Shown here piece by piece: positions 7,814 to 15,083 of a stretch of DNA of 17,059 nucleotides. The notes below the pieces were generated by a model. The model saw only the letters and a list, made by a program, of their open reading frames with translations, was not told the origin of the DNA and ran no database searches. The DNA is taken from NCBI GenBank assembly GCA_020860885.1, contig JAJBTS010000037.1, positions 1 to 17,059 on the forward strand, given 5' to 3'. The position numbers and the translations under genes are program-made. The number at the start of each line of letters is the position of its first letter. Position 1 is the first letter of the stretch. The DNA comes from Bacteroidales bacterium (GTDB taxonomy: Bacteria; Bacteroidota; Bacteroidia; Bacteroidales; Azobacteroidaceae).

Positions 7814-8830
7814 TTATTTTATTTCCCAAACATCTCCTGACATAAGGAAATCTTTCAGTGTTCGTGCGGGTTTCTTCGCTTTCACTTCTTCTATCTGAGC
7901 TTCAACTTCCTGATCGTAGACAGGCGCTTCGACATCCCGTATAACTCCTAAAGCTACCGGAAGTTCGTTACCATCCATCAAAGCAAGTTTTAAATGCAAA
8001 GTAGGATCCTCTTCTTTAGAGTTATGGACCAGAATATGTTCTAAGGTATAGCCATCCTCACCAATAGTAACTGCCTTTAATTTAAAACCATCCTGAACAA
8101 TTCCTTTAGTATTGTCTTTTCCATAAAGCATTTTCTCTCCATGTTTTAAGAATATGGTTTTATCCGGACGATTTTCCTTTGCTGTAATTTCTTTATTTAT
8201 ACCATCATTAAAAATAACACAATTAAGTACTACTTCGACAACGGATGTTCCTTTGTGTTTGGCAGCAGCAGTCATAATCTCAGGAGAATTCTTGACGTCT
8301 GAGTCTATAGTACGGGTAAAGAACCGGCCCCTTGCTCCCATAGTTAATTCCGCAGGACGGAAAGGATCTTCCACGGTTCCGAAAGGAGAAGATTTACTGA
8401 TAAATCCACGGGCGGAAGTAGGGGAATATTGTCCTTTTGTCAAACCATATATCTTATTGTTCATTAAAAGAATGTTGATATCCACATTCCGTCTCACCGC
8501 ATGAATAAAATGATTACCTCCAATAGCCAGGCAATCGCCATCACCTGTTGAAACCCAAACAGATAATTCAGGATTAGCGACTTTCACCCCTGTTGCAATA
8601 GCACACGCACGTCCATGAATGGTATGAAAACCATAGGTATTCATATAATAAGGTAAACGGGAAGAACATCCGATTCCGGAAATAACGGCTATATTGTGAG
8701 GTGCAACATTTAACTCGGCCATTGCTTTATGTAAACTATTCAAAACCCCAAAGTCGCCACATCCGGGACACCATCTTACCAATTGAGGGCTTTTATAATC
8801 TTTAGGCTGATATATTACTTGTTCTGTCAT
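7814..8830 (-). CDS. korB: 2-oxoacid (2-oxoglutarate-type) ferredoxin oxidoreductase, beta subunit
   Basis: The 338-residue product is the thiamine-diphosphate subunit of a 2-oxoacid:ferredoxin oxidoreductase, which in the cytoplasm interconverts a 2-oxoacid plus CoA with acyl-CoA, CO2 and reduced ferredoxin. Visible are CPGCGDFG (21-28), GIGCSSR (52-58), the ThDP/Mg motif GDGDCLAIGGNH (96-107) with NNKIYGLTKGQYSPTS (124-139), and Cys204 in LNCVIFND, so four cysteines (21, 24, 55, 204) for one 4Fe-4S cluster are in place. The motif GLTKGQ.SPTS is typical of the 2-oxoglutarate/KorB branch; exact substrate is inferred. The start lies 3 nt after the korA stop, with AAGGA upstream inside the end of korA, so the pair is cotranscribed. 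The terminator at 7754-7786 ends the unit. The C-terminal 120 residues are the usual long extension of KorB-type subunits. Confidence 0.93.
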   Translation of the reverse strand: MTEQVIYQPKDYKSPQLVRWCPGCGDFGVLNSLHKAMAELNVAPHNIAVISGIGCSSRLPYYMNTYGFHTIHGRACAIATGVKVANPELSVWVSTGDGDCLAIGGNHFIHAVRRNVDINILLMNNKIYGLTKGQYSPTSARGFISKSSPFGTVEDPFRPAELTMGARGRFFTRTIDSDVKNSPEIMTAAAKHKGTSVVEVVLNCVIFNDGINKEITAKENRPDKTIFLKHGEKMLYGKDNTKGIVQDGFKLKAVTIGEDGYTLEHILVHNSKEEDPTLHLKLALMDGNELPVALGVIRDVEAPVYDQEVEAQIEEVKAKKPARTLKDFLMSGDVWEIK

Positions 8831-8833
8831 GAC

Positions 8834-10678
8834 TTATCCTTCTATTAATTTTGTTATTTCTTCTACCAAGCGCACTACTATAAAAGGCTGACCTTTTACT
8901 CTGTTAAACTGATACGGATTAAATCCGCCAATCTTAGAACGTAAGAAATTTGCAAATTGTCCTAAGTTTTGTTCCACTACAATCACTTTCTTGTATTGTC
9001 TCATAATTTCTTCCGTATTTTTAGGAAGAGGATTAATAAACCGGAAATGGGTAAAAGCTACTTTTTTACCCGCTTTACGAATATCGTCTACTGCTTCGGA
9101 TAAATGGCCGTACGTACCACCCCAACCGACTACAAGCATATCAGCATCCTGATCACCGAATACTTCCTGTAACGGAAGTTTATCTGCTATTTTATCGATC
9201 TTATCCTGACGGGTGTTCACCATTTTTTGATGGTTATCGGGGTCTGTACATATCACACTGGTAGTATATTCTTTCTCCAATCCACCGATACGATGTTGAA
9301 AGCCTTCCGTTCCGGGTTTGGCCCAGTAACGCACATCATTCTCCAGATTGCGTTTGTATGGAGTCCATCCTTTCTGCATTTCTTCCGTTACATAAGGAGG
9401 GTTGATTTCAGGGTATTCTTCCATATCGGGAATTCTCCAGGCAGAAGATCCGTTTGCAATATAACCATCGGTTAAAAGAATTACCGGAGTCATGTGCTCC
9501 AAAGCAATTTTGGAAGCCCAGAAAGCAGCATCGAAACAATCGGTAGGCGATGTAGCCGCCATAACTACTGCGGGACTTTCGCCATTGCGGCCATAAAGGG
9601 CCTGCATTAAATCGGTTTGCTCGCTCTTTGTCGGCATTCCTGTTGACGGGCCGGATCTTTGGACATCCACTATTACCAATGGTATTTCAGCGATAACAGC
9701 TAAACCTATAGCCTCGCTTTTAAGCGCCAACCCGGGTCCTGAAGTATTCGTTGCCGCCAGATGTCCGGCAAAAGACGCCCCGATCGCAGTACAAATACCG
9801 GCAATTTCATCTTCTGTCTGCATAACTTTTACGCCTAATTCTTTTCTGGCAGTAAGTTCCTGCATAATATCGGTAGCTGGAGTAATAGGATAAGATCCTA
9901 AAAACAAGGGTAAACCTGCTTTTTCTGCTGCCGCTATCAGACCGTAAGCCGTTGCTTTATTACCATTTACATCCGTATAAAATCCTTTTTTATGAGGAGT
10001 AGATTCGATACGGTAAGTAGATACCGCAGCATGGATGTTGTGTCCGTAATTAAAACCCGCCTGCAATACCAATATATTAGCGCTGAGCACTGCCGGCTTC
10101 TTTTTGAATTTTTCCGTAAGAAGCTTCTCCACAATAGACAAAGGGCGGTTGAACAACCAGCATACCAATCCTAATGCAAAGATATTTCGGCTTCGTAAAG
10201 CCTGTTTGTTGTCCGAAATATCTTTCAGGCAATCTTTACACATCTGGGTAATCGGAGCTGCAACCACCTGCACGGAAGTTAACCCCAACTCTTCAAAAGG
10301 ATCCTCTGTTTTGAATAATGCCCTTTCCAGATCGCTTTTCAAAAAAGAATCGGTATCGATAATCACCACAGAATCCGGTTTCAGGAATTGGGCATTTACA
10401 CTTAACGCCGCCGGATTCATAGCAATTAACACATCTGTTTTATCTCCCGGAGTATACACTTTTTTAGCTCCGAGTTGTACTTGAAAGCCGGAAACTCCGC
10501 TCAATGTTCCATGGGGAGCGCGAATCTCAGCAGGATAATCCGGAAAGGTAATAATTTCATTACCTAATTCTGCAGAAAGATTTGAAAAGAGTGTTCCAAC
10601 AAGCTGCATTCCATCTCCCGAGTCACCGGAAAAGCGTATAACTACTTTATCCAGTTCTTTAACTTTGGTATCTTGCAT
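8834..10678 (-). CDS. korA: 2-oxoacid ferredoxin oxidoreductase, fused gamma-alpha subunit
   Basis: This 614-residue protein joins two parts. Residues about 10-195 are the gamma (CoA-side, POR_N-partner) domain, with RFSGDSGDGMQL (15-26) and FPDYPAEIRAPHG (45-57). Residues about 235-614 are the alpha subunit: GSYPITPATDIMQ (261-273), the acidic TEDEIAG (288-294), TNTSGPG (310-316) and VQRSGPSTGMPTKSEQTD (339-356), followed by the transketolase C-terminal-like domain (WGGTYGHLSEAVDD, VVEQNLGQFANFLR). With KorB it forms the catalytic heterodimer. The gamma-alpha fusion is the usual KorA form in Bacteroidota. No separate small ferredoxin subunit gene lies beside it, so electrons presumably go to a free ferredoxin. 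The ATG at 10678 has no Shine-Dalgarno site, but a perfect -7 element lies 55 nt upstream. The 2-oxoglutarate assignment is by motif similarity; pyruvate or branched-chain acids are less likely. Confidence 0.93.
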   Translation of the reverse strand: MQDTKVKELDKVVIRFSGDSGDGMQLVGTLFSNLSAELGNEIITFPDYPAEIRAPHGTLSGVSGFQVQLGAKKVYTPGDKTDVLIAMNPAALSVNAQFLKPDSVVIIDTDSFLKSDLERALFKTEDPFEELGLTSVQVVAAPITQMCKDCLKDISDNKQALRSRNIFALGLVCWLFNRPLSIVEKLLTEKFKKKPAVLSANILVLQAGFNYGHNIHAAVSTYRIESTPHKKGFYTDVNGNKATAYGLIAAAEKAGLPLFLGSYPITPATDIMQELTARKELGVKVMQTEDEIAGICTAIGASFAGHLAATNTSGPGLALKSEAIGLAVIAEIPLVIVDVQRSGPSTGMPTKSEQTDLMQALYGRNGESPAVVMAATSPTDCFDAAFWASKIALEHMTPVILLTDGYIANGSSAWRIPDMEEYPEINPPYVTEEMQKGWTPYKRNLENDVRYWAKPGTEGFQHRIGGLEKEYTTSVICTDPDNHQKMVNTRQDKIDKIADKLPLQEVFGDQDADMLVVGWGGTYGHLSEAVDDIRKAGKKVAFTHFRFINPLPKNTEEIMRQYKKVIVVEQNLGQFANFLRSKIGGFNPYQFNRVKGQPFIVVRLVEEITKLIEG

Positions 10679-10728
10679 AGTAATAAATATATAATAGTCA
10701 TTCAGTTATAATTCAAAATTCAATTAAT

Positions 10729-10757
10729 GAGCCAAAGGTAATAAAAACAATTGGCTC
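10729..10757. repeat. Inverted repeat between the alanine-dehydrogenase-like gene and korA
   Basis: GAGCCAA (10729-10735) and TTGGCTC (10751-10757) are perfect inverted copies with a 15-nt AT-rich centre. The right arm begins just 1 nt past the stop codon of the alanine-dehydrogenase-like gene, and the korA -7 element (10733-10740) overlaps the left arm and loop. It could be a weak terminator for the upstream gene, although no clear T-run follows, or an operator covering the korA promoter. Confidence 0.5.
10733..10740 (-). promoter_or_regulatory. -7 promoter element for korAB
   Basis: Read leftward, TACCTTTG is a perfect TAnnTTTG element, identical to the one before the lipoprotein gene. The -33 region about 20 nt upstream (10760-10765) shows only a partial match (GTTTTA). 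Transcription would start near 10726, leaving a leader of about 48 nt. Confidence 0.5.
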
Positions 10758-10758
10758 T

Positions 10759-11961
10759 CTAAAACACGGACAAAAATAAACCTATATCATTGGAAGGAAG
10801 ATTAAACTGGCTGGCTACGTAGTTATTAACCAACTTACCTCCATACATATAAAAGCCGGAACGGAAAGCCATATCCGTACTTATCATGGAGGTTAACCCG
10901 ACTGTCTCTCCCATTCGTGTTATTAAAGGTGTAAAAATATTACTTAAAGTCATAGAAGTTGTTCTTGCTACCCTTGAACTGATATTGGGTACGCAATAAT
11001 GTTTCACCTGATGCTTTTCAAATATCTTGGGATGCTCAGGAGGTAAAAAACAAGTGGTCTCGAAGCATCCTCCCTGATTAATACGTAAGTCGATAATCAG
11101 AGCACCTTTCTTCATTGTTTTAATCAGGTCTTCCGAAATAACATAACGGACAGGATCGTTTATATAACGCATAGCACCTATCACCACATCGGCTGAGTCG
11201 AATGCATTGAATAATACATTCGGTTGAAAAACAGAAGTAAAAACCGGATGCCGTAATTCGTTTTGAAGACGGCGAAGCTTCCGTATATCGCTATCGAAAA
11301 CTTTTACTGTAGCGCCTAAGGCCAAGGCAGCCCGGGCCGCAACAGTACCTGCCATTCCTGCTCCGATAATCACTACTTCTGTAGGAGAAACGCCGGGAAC
11401 ACCTCCCATTAAAACCCCTTTTCCTCCTTTTTCATTACTCAATAATTCTGAGGCAACAAAGATAGATGCTGCCCCCTCTATTTCAGAAATTGAATTCCGG
11501 ACGGGAAATGTAATACCGTCGGAACTCATTAATTCATATCCGATCGCATTTATCTGTTTAGCCTGCATCGCCTTTATATTATCCACTGTAATATCCGGCA
11601 TTTGCAACATACTAAGTATGGTAGTCTTTTTCTTTAATATATTTATCTCCTCGAAAGTCGGGGGAGCTATTTTAAATATCAAATCACAAGAAAAAATCTT
11701 TTCCTTTTCACTAACTACCAACGCCCCATTTTCGGAATAGTCGGAATCGGTATAATTTATACCTTCGCCGGCTCCTTCTTCGATAAGGACTTCATGACCG
11801 GCATCTACTATCATATCCACAGCTTCCGGAGTAAATGCCAGACGTTTTTCTTCTTTCTGTTTTTCTTTCGGGATTCCAATGGTCAGGGGATGCCTGGAGA
11901 AAGGCAATTCTTTGGTCAACTCCAAAGGTATATCTAGAGGGCTAGCTTTCTTTGCTTTCAT
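10759..11961 (-). CDS. Alanine dehydrogenase/transhydrogenase-alpha family protein with altered active site
   Basis: Starting at the ATG at 11961, the product has 400 residues. It has the N-terminal AlaDH/PNT domain (GIPKEKQKEEKRLAFTPE, 29-46), the core VLMGGVPGVSPTEVVIIGAGMAG (183-205) with the NAD-binding GAGMAG and the acidic D223 expected for NAD, then NQGGCFETT (295-303) and HYCVPNISSRVARTTS. Compared with my recollection of Mycobacterium tuberculosis Ald (Arg15, Lys75, His96, Asp270), Arg is kept (R40), but the other three positions appear to be A99, Q120 and N295. It is therefore clearly a family member but may not be a normal L-alanine dehydrogenase (alanine + NAD to pyruvate, ammonia and NADH). 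Residues 1-25 are an extra N-terminal extension. The start is set by GGAAG five nt upstream, inside the end of aroK, which it overlaps by 20 nt; a longer in-frame start at 12045 is unlikely. The two are cotranscribed, ending just before korA. Confidence 0.85.
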   Translation of the reverse strand: MKAKKASPLDIPLELTKELPFSRHPLTIGIPKEKQKEEKRLAFTPEAVDMIVDAGHEVLIEEGAGEGINYTDSDYSENGALVVSEKEKIFSCDLIFKIAPPTFEEINILKKKTTILSMLQMPDITVDNIKAMQAKQINAIGYELMSSDGITFPVRNSISEIEGAASIFVASELLSNEKGGKGVLMGGVPGVSPTEVVIIGAGMAGTVAARAALALGATVKVFDSDIRKLRRLQNELRHPVFTSVFQPNVLFNAFDSADVVIGAMRYINDPVRYVISEDLIKTMKKGALIIDLRINQGGCFETTCFLPPEHPKIFEKHQVKHYCVPNISSRVARTTSMTLSNIFTPLITRMGETVGLTSMISTDMAFRSGFYMYGGKLVNNYVASQFNLPSNDIGLFLSVF

Positions 11962-12496
11962 AATCTTCCATTTTTTTGAGATAATTACTAATTTGATGTA
12001 CAGTAGAATCCACATTCTGGATTGTATCCAGACTACAAGAGTCAATTTTTACAACAGACTGATCATAGAAAGGTTCTCTGAGTTGCAGATTCTCCTGTAT
12101 AAAAGATATTAATTCTTCTTTTGTTTTATCTTTTATCAAAGGTCTGGTTTGTTTACAGGCATCCAAACGATTTGCCAGCTCTTCTACCGAAACTTTTAAA
12201 TAGATAGTTAAACCGGATTCATTCATCAGGGACATATTATCAAAAAAACAAGGAGTTCCACCACCGGTAGAGACAAGTGCATTTTCAAAACTAATAATTT
12301 CTAATAACGCATTCCTTTCAATCTGGCGAAAACCTTTTTCTCCTTTTTCTTCAAAGATTTCCCGTATCTTTTTCCGATACCTGTTTTCTATGAATAAATC
12401 CAAATCGACAAAATGCATATTTAACTTTTGAGCTAAGTTCCTACCTATAGTCGTCTTACCCGCTCCCATATATCCGACAAGAAAAATCTTCTGCAT
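11942..12496 (-). CDS. aroK: Shikimate kinase
   Basis: The 184-residue product is a full-length shikimate kinase, which phosphorylates shikimate at the 3-OH with ATP in the route to chorismate. It shows Walker A GYMGAGKTT (8-16), the shikimate/Mg aspartates DLD (31-33), Arg57 in FRQIERNAL, the GGG motif STGGGTP (76-82), and the lid arginine R118 in QTRPL; a later LREPFY completes the family pattern. Length is at the family's usual 170-190. The last residues (MEDYESKES) are encoded in DNA that also carries the ribosome site and start of the next gene, a 20-nt overlap. A -7 element at 12514-12521 lies just upstream, giving a leader of only about 10 nt. aroK and aroL cannot be told apart by sequence alone; aroK is the default name. 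No other aromatic-pathway gene is nearby. Confidence 0.95.
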   Translation of the reverse strand: MQKIFLVGYMGAGKTTIGRNLAQKLNMHFVDLDLFIENRYRKKIREIFEEKGEKGFRQIERNALLEIISFENALVSTGGGTPCFFDNMSLMNESGLTIYLKVSVEELANRLDACKQTRPLIKDKTKEELISFIQENLQLREPFYDQSVVKIDSCSLDTIQNVDSTVHQISNYLKKMEDYESKES

Positions 12497-12513
12497 ACAT
12501 TCGTATTATTGCA

Positions 12514-12521
12514 CAAAATTA
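12514..12521 (-). promoter_or_regulatory. -7 promoter element for aroK
   Basis: Read leftward, TAATTTTG is a perfect TAnnTTTG element, placing the transcript start near 12507 and about 11 nt before the aroK ATG at 12496. No good -33 TTTG is seen at the expected distance. Confidence 0.5.
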
Positions 12522-12539
12522 CATAATTTTAGAACAATA

Positions 12540-12563
12540 TATCTTTGATTTATCGTAATTTTG
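12540..12563 (+). promoter_or_regulatory. -7 promoter elements for the RNase H gene
   Basis: Two perfect elements lie in tandem: TATCTTTG at 12540-12547 and TAATTTTG at 12556-12563. The second would start transcription near 12570, about 12 nt before the ATG at 12582; the first near 12554. TTTTAG at 12527-12532 is a weak -33 candidate for the second. The region is shared back-to-back with the aroK promoter. Confidence 0.5.
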
Positions 12564-12581
12564 CATACCAAACAGAGAAAT

Positions 12582-13208
12582 ATGTCAAAAAAAAAATGGT
12601 ATGTTGTCTGGAAAGGAATTGAACCCGGCATTTACAATACCTGGGAAGATTGTAAAAAGCAAACGGAAAATTTCGAAGGGGCAATCTATAAATCTTTTAC
12701 CTCTTACGATGAAGCGAAAAAAGCTTATCAGTCTTCACCCTGGGACTATATAGGAAAAGAAAAGAAAGCAGTAATACAAGGAAAAAATTTATCGCCTCAA
12801 ATAATCAGGAATAGCTTATCCGTAGACGCTGCCTGTTCCGGAAATCCGGGAAAAATGGAATACAGAGGGGTATATACAGACACGGGGGAAGAGATTTTCC
12901 ATATAGGACCTTTTGATAATGGAACAAATAACATAGGAGAATTCCTGGCTTTGGTGCATGGACTTGCTTTACTCAAGCAGCAACATTCCGATTTACCTAT
13001 TTATTCGGATAGTGTGAATGCCATAGCATGGGTTCGAAAAAAAAAGTGCAGGACAAAATTAACGGCGAATACAGAGAATAAAAAATTGTTTGAATTAATA
13101 GAAAGAGCCGAAGTATGGCTTGAGAATAACACTTATTCAACTCCAATTTTGAAATGGAATACGAAAGATTGGGGGGAAATTCCTGCTGATTTCGGAAGAA
13201 AGCGGTAA
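12582..13208 (+). CDS. Ribonuclease HI with N-terminal viroplasmin (caulimovirus-type) domain
   Basis: From the ATG at 12582 the product has 208 residues. Residues 5-49 (WYVVWKGIEPGIYNTWEDC, then GAIYKSF...DEAKKAY) are a viroplasmin/RNase H1 N-terminal hybrid-binding domain, known in eukaryotic RNase H1 to bind RNA/DNA duplexes. Residues 77-208 are the RNase H fold with all four metal-binding acids in place: D82 (SVDAACSGNPG), E120 (NNIGEFLAL), D143 (YSDSVNAIAWV) and D203 (IPADFGRK). It should cut RNA in RNA/DNA hybrids (R-loops, Okazaki primers). The upstream in-frame TTG at 12561 is rejected because it lies within the -7 promoter element, and MSKKKWYVVW is the usual start of this family. 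The LTA-synthase-family gene begins 12 nt after its stop, suggesting cotranscription. This two-domain form is common in Bacteroidota and many anaerobes. Confidence 0.92.
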   Translation: MSKKKWYVVWKGIEPGIYNTWEDCKKQTENFEGAIYKSFTSYDEAKKAYQSSPWDYIGKEKKAVIQGKNLSPQIIRNSLSVDAACSGNPGKMEYRGVYTDTGEEIFHIGPFDNGTNNIGEFLALVHGLALLKQQHSDLPIYSDSVNAIAWVRKKKCRTKLTANTENKKLFELIERAEVWLENNTYSTPILKWNTKDWGEIPADFGRKR

Positions 13209-13220
13209 TATTTTTTGCTA

Positions 13221-15047
13221 ATGAAAAAAAGACTTATTTTTTTACTAACCTTATGGCTGGTCTTTCTGGTTGCTTTTATCATACAAAAGCCTCTTTTTAT
13301 GATATACAACAACAGCTTCCTGCCTGATCTTTTATTTAAAGACTTCATAGAGGTAATGGTACATGGACTGATATTAGATATCTCCATAAGCGGATATTTA
13401 TTATTGATTCCTTTTCTACTCATTCTGGTCGGTATATGGTTTAGTCGGATGAATATAAAAAAGATTCTACTGCCCTATTATATTCTTATCGGCTTATTGA
13501 TCAATGCTGCCTTTATCATAGATATGTCTCTGTATGAGTTTTGGAATTTCAAACTCGATGCAACTATTCTGCTCTATATGGATTCTCCATCGAATGCACT
13601 GGCAAGTGTATCCTGGCATTTTATTTTAATAAGATTAGTGGCAGCATTATTACTAAGTGCTTTAACTGTATGGGCCTTAGTCCGCATTACGCCTTCAACT
13701 TTGCCTGAGATAAAACTAAAAGGTCAAATAACAGGAAATATATCCATGATTTTACTCGGAGGGATATTATTTATCAGTATGCGGGGAGGAGTTTCCGAAT
13801 CTACCGCTAATATCGGGAAAGTTTACTTCAGTGAGAAACAGTTTCTGAATCATTCTGCGGTTAATCCGTTATTCAGTTTTCTTTATTCATTAGGAAAAAC
13901 AGAAGACTTCTCCGAACAATTTAATTTTTTCCCGGAAGAAGAAAGAAAAGAGATTTATAAAGGACTATATCCTAAAGGAGGCGAAACGACTCAAAAACTT
14001 TTAAAAACAGAACGTCCGAATATACTTATCATCTTATTGGAAAGTTTTGCAAGTACATTTATGGAAATTCCGGACAATGGTGAAGATATTACTCCTAACC
14101 TTAAACGGCTTACCAACGAAGGTATCTTTTTTAATAATTTCTACGGCAATAGCTTTCGTACCGACCGGGCTTTAGTTTCTGCTCTAAGTGGTTATCCAGG
14201 AGCGCCCACTACTTCTATTATGAAATCACCTAAAAAGAGTCAATCATTGCCGTCCATAGCCAGAGAATTAAGAAGAGTAGGTTACACAACGGATTTTCTA
14301 TACGGAGGAGATATTGCTTTTACAAACATGCAAAGTTATTTCTTAAGCACAGGATATCAGAAACTTACTTCCGGAAGCTCTTTTTCTTCCAAAGAGCAGG
14401 CGACCCATGCGTGGGGTGTAACAGACCACATCACTTTCGATCATTTGTATAAAAGTATTGAAGAACGGACAGATAGTTTATGGCACACCGGATTTCTTAC
14501 ATTAAGCAGCCATGATCCGTTCGTTGTTCCTTTCAACCGGTTCCAGGATAAAACTACCAATGCTTTTGCCTATACAGACAATGCTCTTGGAAGCTTTATC
14601 GAGAAAATAAAAAAGAGCCCGGCATGGGATAATCTTTTGATCATTCTACTGGCCGATCATGGGTATTCTTATCCTAAAACGTTGGAAAAACACGATCCTG
14701 ATTTTTTCCATATTCCTATGCTATGGCTGGGAGGAGCTGTGAGTGAGCCTTTACAGATCAATACACTCATGAATCAAACAGATCTTGCAGCAACTTTGTT
14801 GGCTCAACTCAATATTTCCCACTATCAATTTGAATTCAGCAGAGATATATTCAGTACGGTTTATTCTTATCCTTTTATTTTTTATTCTTACAATAACGGA
14901 TTCGGTTTTAAGGATAGCACTGGAGTAACAGTTTTTGACAATACAGCCAATAAAATCATAATCGAAGAGTCCTGCACTGGTCCAGAACGACTAGACAAAG
15001 GGAAAGCCATTCTTCAGACACTCTATGACGATTTAGGAAAGAGATAA
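13221..15047 (+). CDS. LTA synthase family membrane sulfatase-fold protein (Thr nucleophile)
   Basis: The ATG at 13221 gives 608 residues: five membrane helices (about 5-25, 45-74, 82-101, 130-152, 172-188) followed by a large periplasmic sulfatase-fold domain. The metal and catalytic residues expected for LtaS-type phosphotransferases are visible: E274 in ILLESF, the likely nucleophile T314 in NSFRTDRALVSALSGYP, D479-H480 in LLADHGYS, and H431 in SSHDPF. Family members move glycerol-phosphate or phosphoethanolamine-like groups from phospholipids to an acceptor outside the inner membrane. True lipoteichoic acid is not expected in a Gram-negative cell, so the acceptor is unknown; lipid A, capsule or periplasmic glycan are possibilities. 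A TTG two codons upstream is also in frame, but ATG with MKKR is more natural. It follows RNase H by 12 nt and converges with the second family member. No Shine-Dalgarno site is evident. Confidence 0.88.
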   Translation: MKKRLIFLLTLWLVFLVAFIIQKPLFMIYNNSFLPDLLFKDFIEVMVHGLILDISISGYLLLIPFLLILVGIWFSRMNIKKILLPYYILIGLLINAAFIIDMSLYEFWNFKLDATILLYMDSPSNALASVSWHFILIRLVAALLLSALTVWALVRITPSTLPEIKLKGQITGNISMILLGGILFISMRGGVSESTANIGKVYFSEKQFLNHSAVNPLFSFLYSLGKTEDFSEQFNFFPEEERKEIYKGLYPKGGETTQKLLKTERPNILIILLESFASTFMEIPDNGEDITPNLKRLTNEGIFFNNFYGNSFRTDRALVSALSGYPGAPTTSIMKSPKKSQSLPSIARELRRVGYTTDFLYGGDIAFTNMQSYFLSTGYQKLTSGSSFSSKEQATHAWGVTDHITFDHLYKSIEERTDSLWHTGFLTLSSHDPFVVPFNRFQDKTTNAFAYTDNALGSFIEKIKKSPAWDNLLIILLADHGYSYPKTLEKHDPDFFHIPMLWLGGAVSEPLQINTLMNQTDLAATLLAQLNISHYQFEFSRDIFSTVYSYPFIFYSYNNGFGFKDSTGVTVFDNTANKIIIEESCTGPERLDKGKAILQTLYDDLGKR

Positions 15048-15074
15048 AAAGATAAAGAATATTTATTCCTTTTT
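15046..15074. terminator. Weak AT-rich hairpin between converging LTA-synthase-like genes
   Basis: AAAAAG (15046-15051) and CTTTTT (15069-15074) are inverted copies flanking ATAAA/TTTAT (15052-15056 with 15062-15066). The stem is AT-rich with bulges, and T-runs are present on both strands, so it may act as a weak two-way terminator for the genes ending at 15047 and 15084. This is the only candidate in the 36-nt gap. Confidence 0.4.
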
Positions 15075-15083
15075 GCTTCGACC

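Noticed and set aside
10104..10484. 126-codon open frame on the plus strand inside korA
   Set aside because: It is antisense to a gene with strong family motifs throughout, and its translation shows no recognisable domain or plausible start signal; it is a by-product of the korA reading frame.
11962..12045. Longer start for the alanine-dehydrogenase-like protein inside aroK
   Set aside because: The 28 extra residues lie in the aroK coding region in another frame and have no family likeness, whereas the ATG at 11961 has GGAAG just upstream.
12561..12581. TTG start for the RNase H gene
   Set aside because: The TTG is part of the TAATTTTG -7 promoter element, so it would not be in the mRNA; the ATG at 12582 begins the usual MSKKKWYVVW-type N-terminus.
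13215..15047. True lipoteichoic acid synthesis in this organism
   Set aside because: Family membership of the two LTA-synthase-like proteins does not imply LTA: the context is Gram-negative Bacteroidota and no teichoic acid genes are present; only a generic phosphotransferase role is supported.
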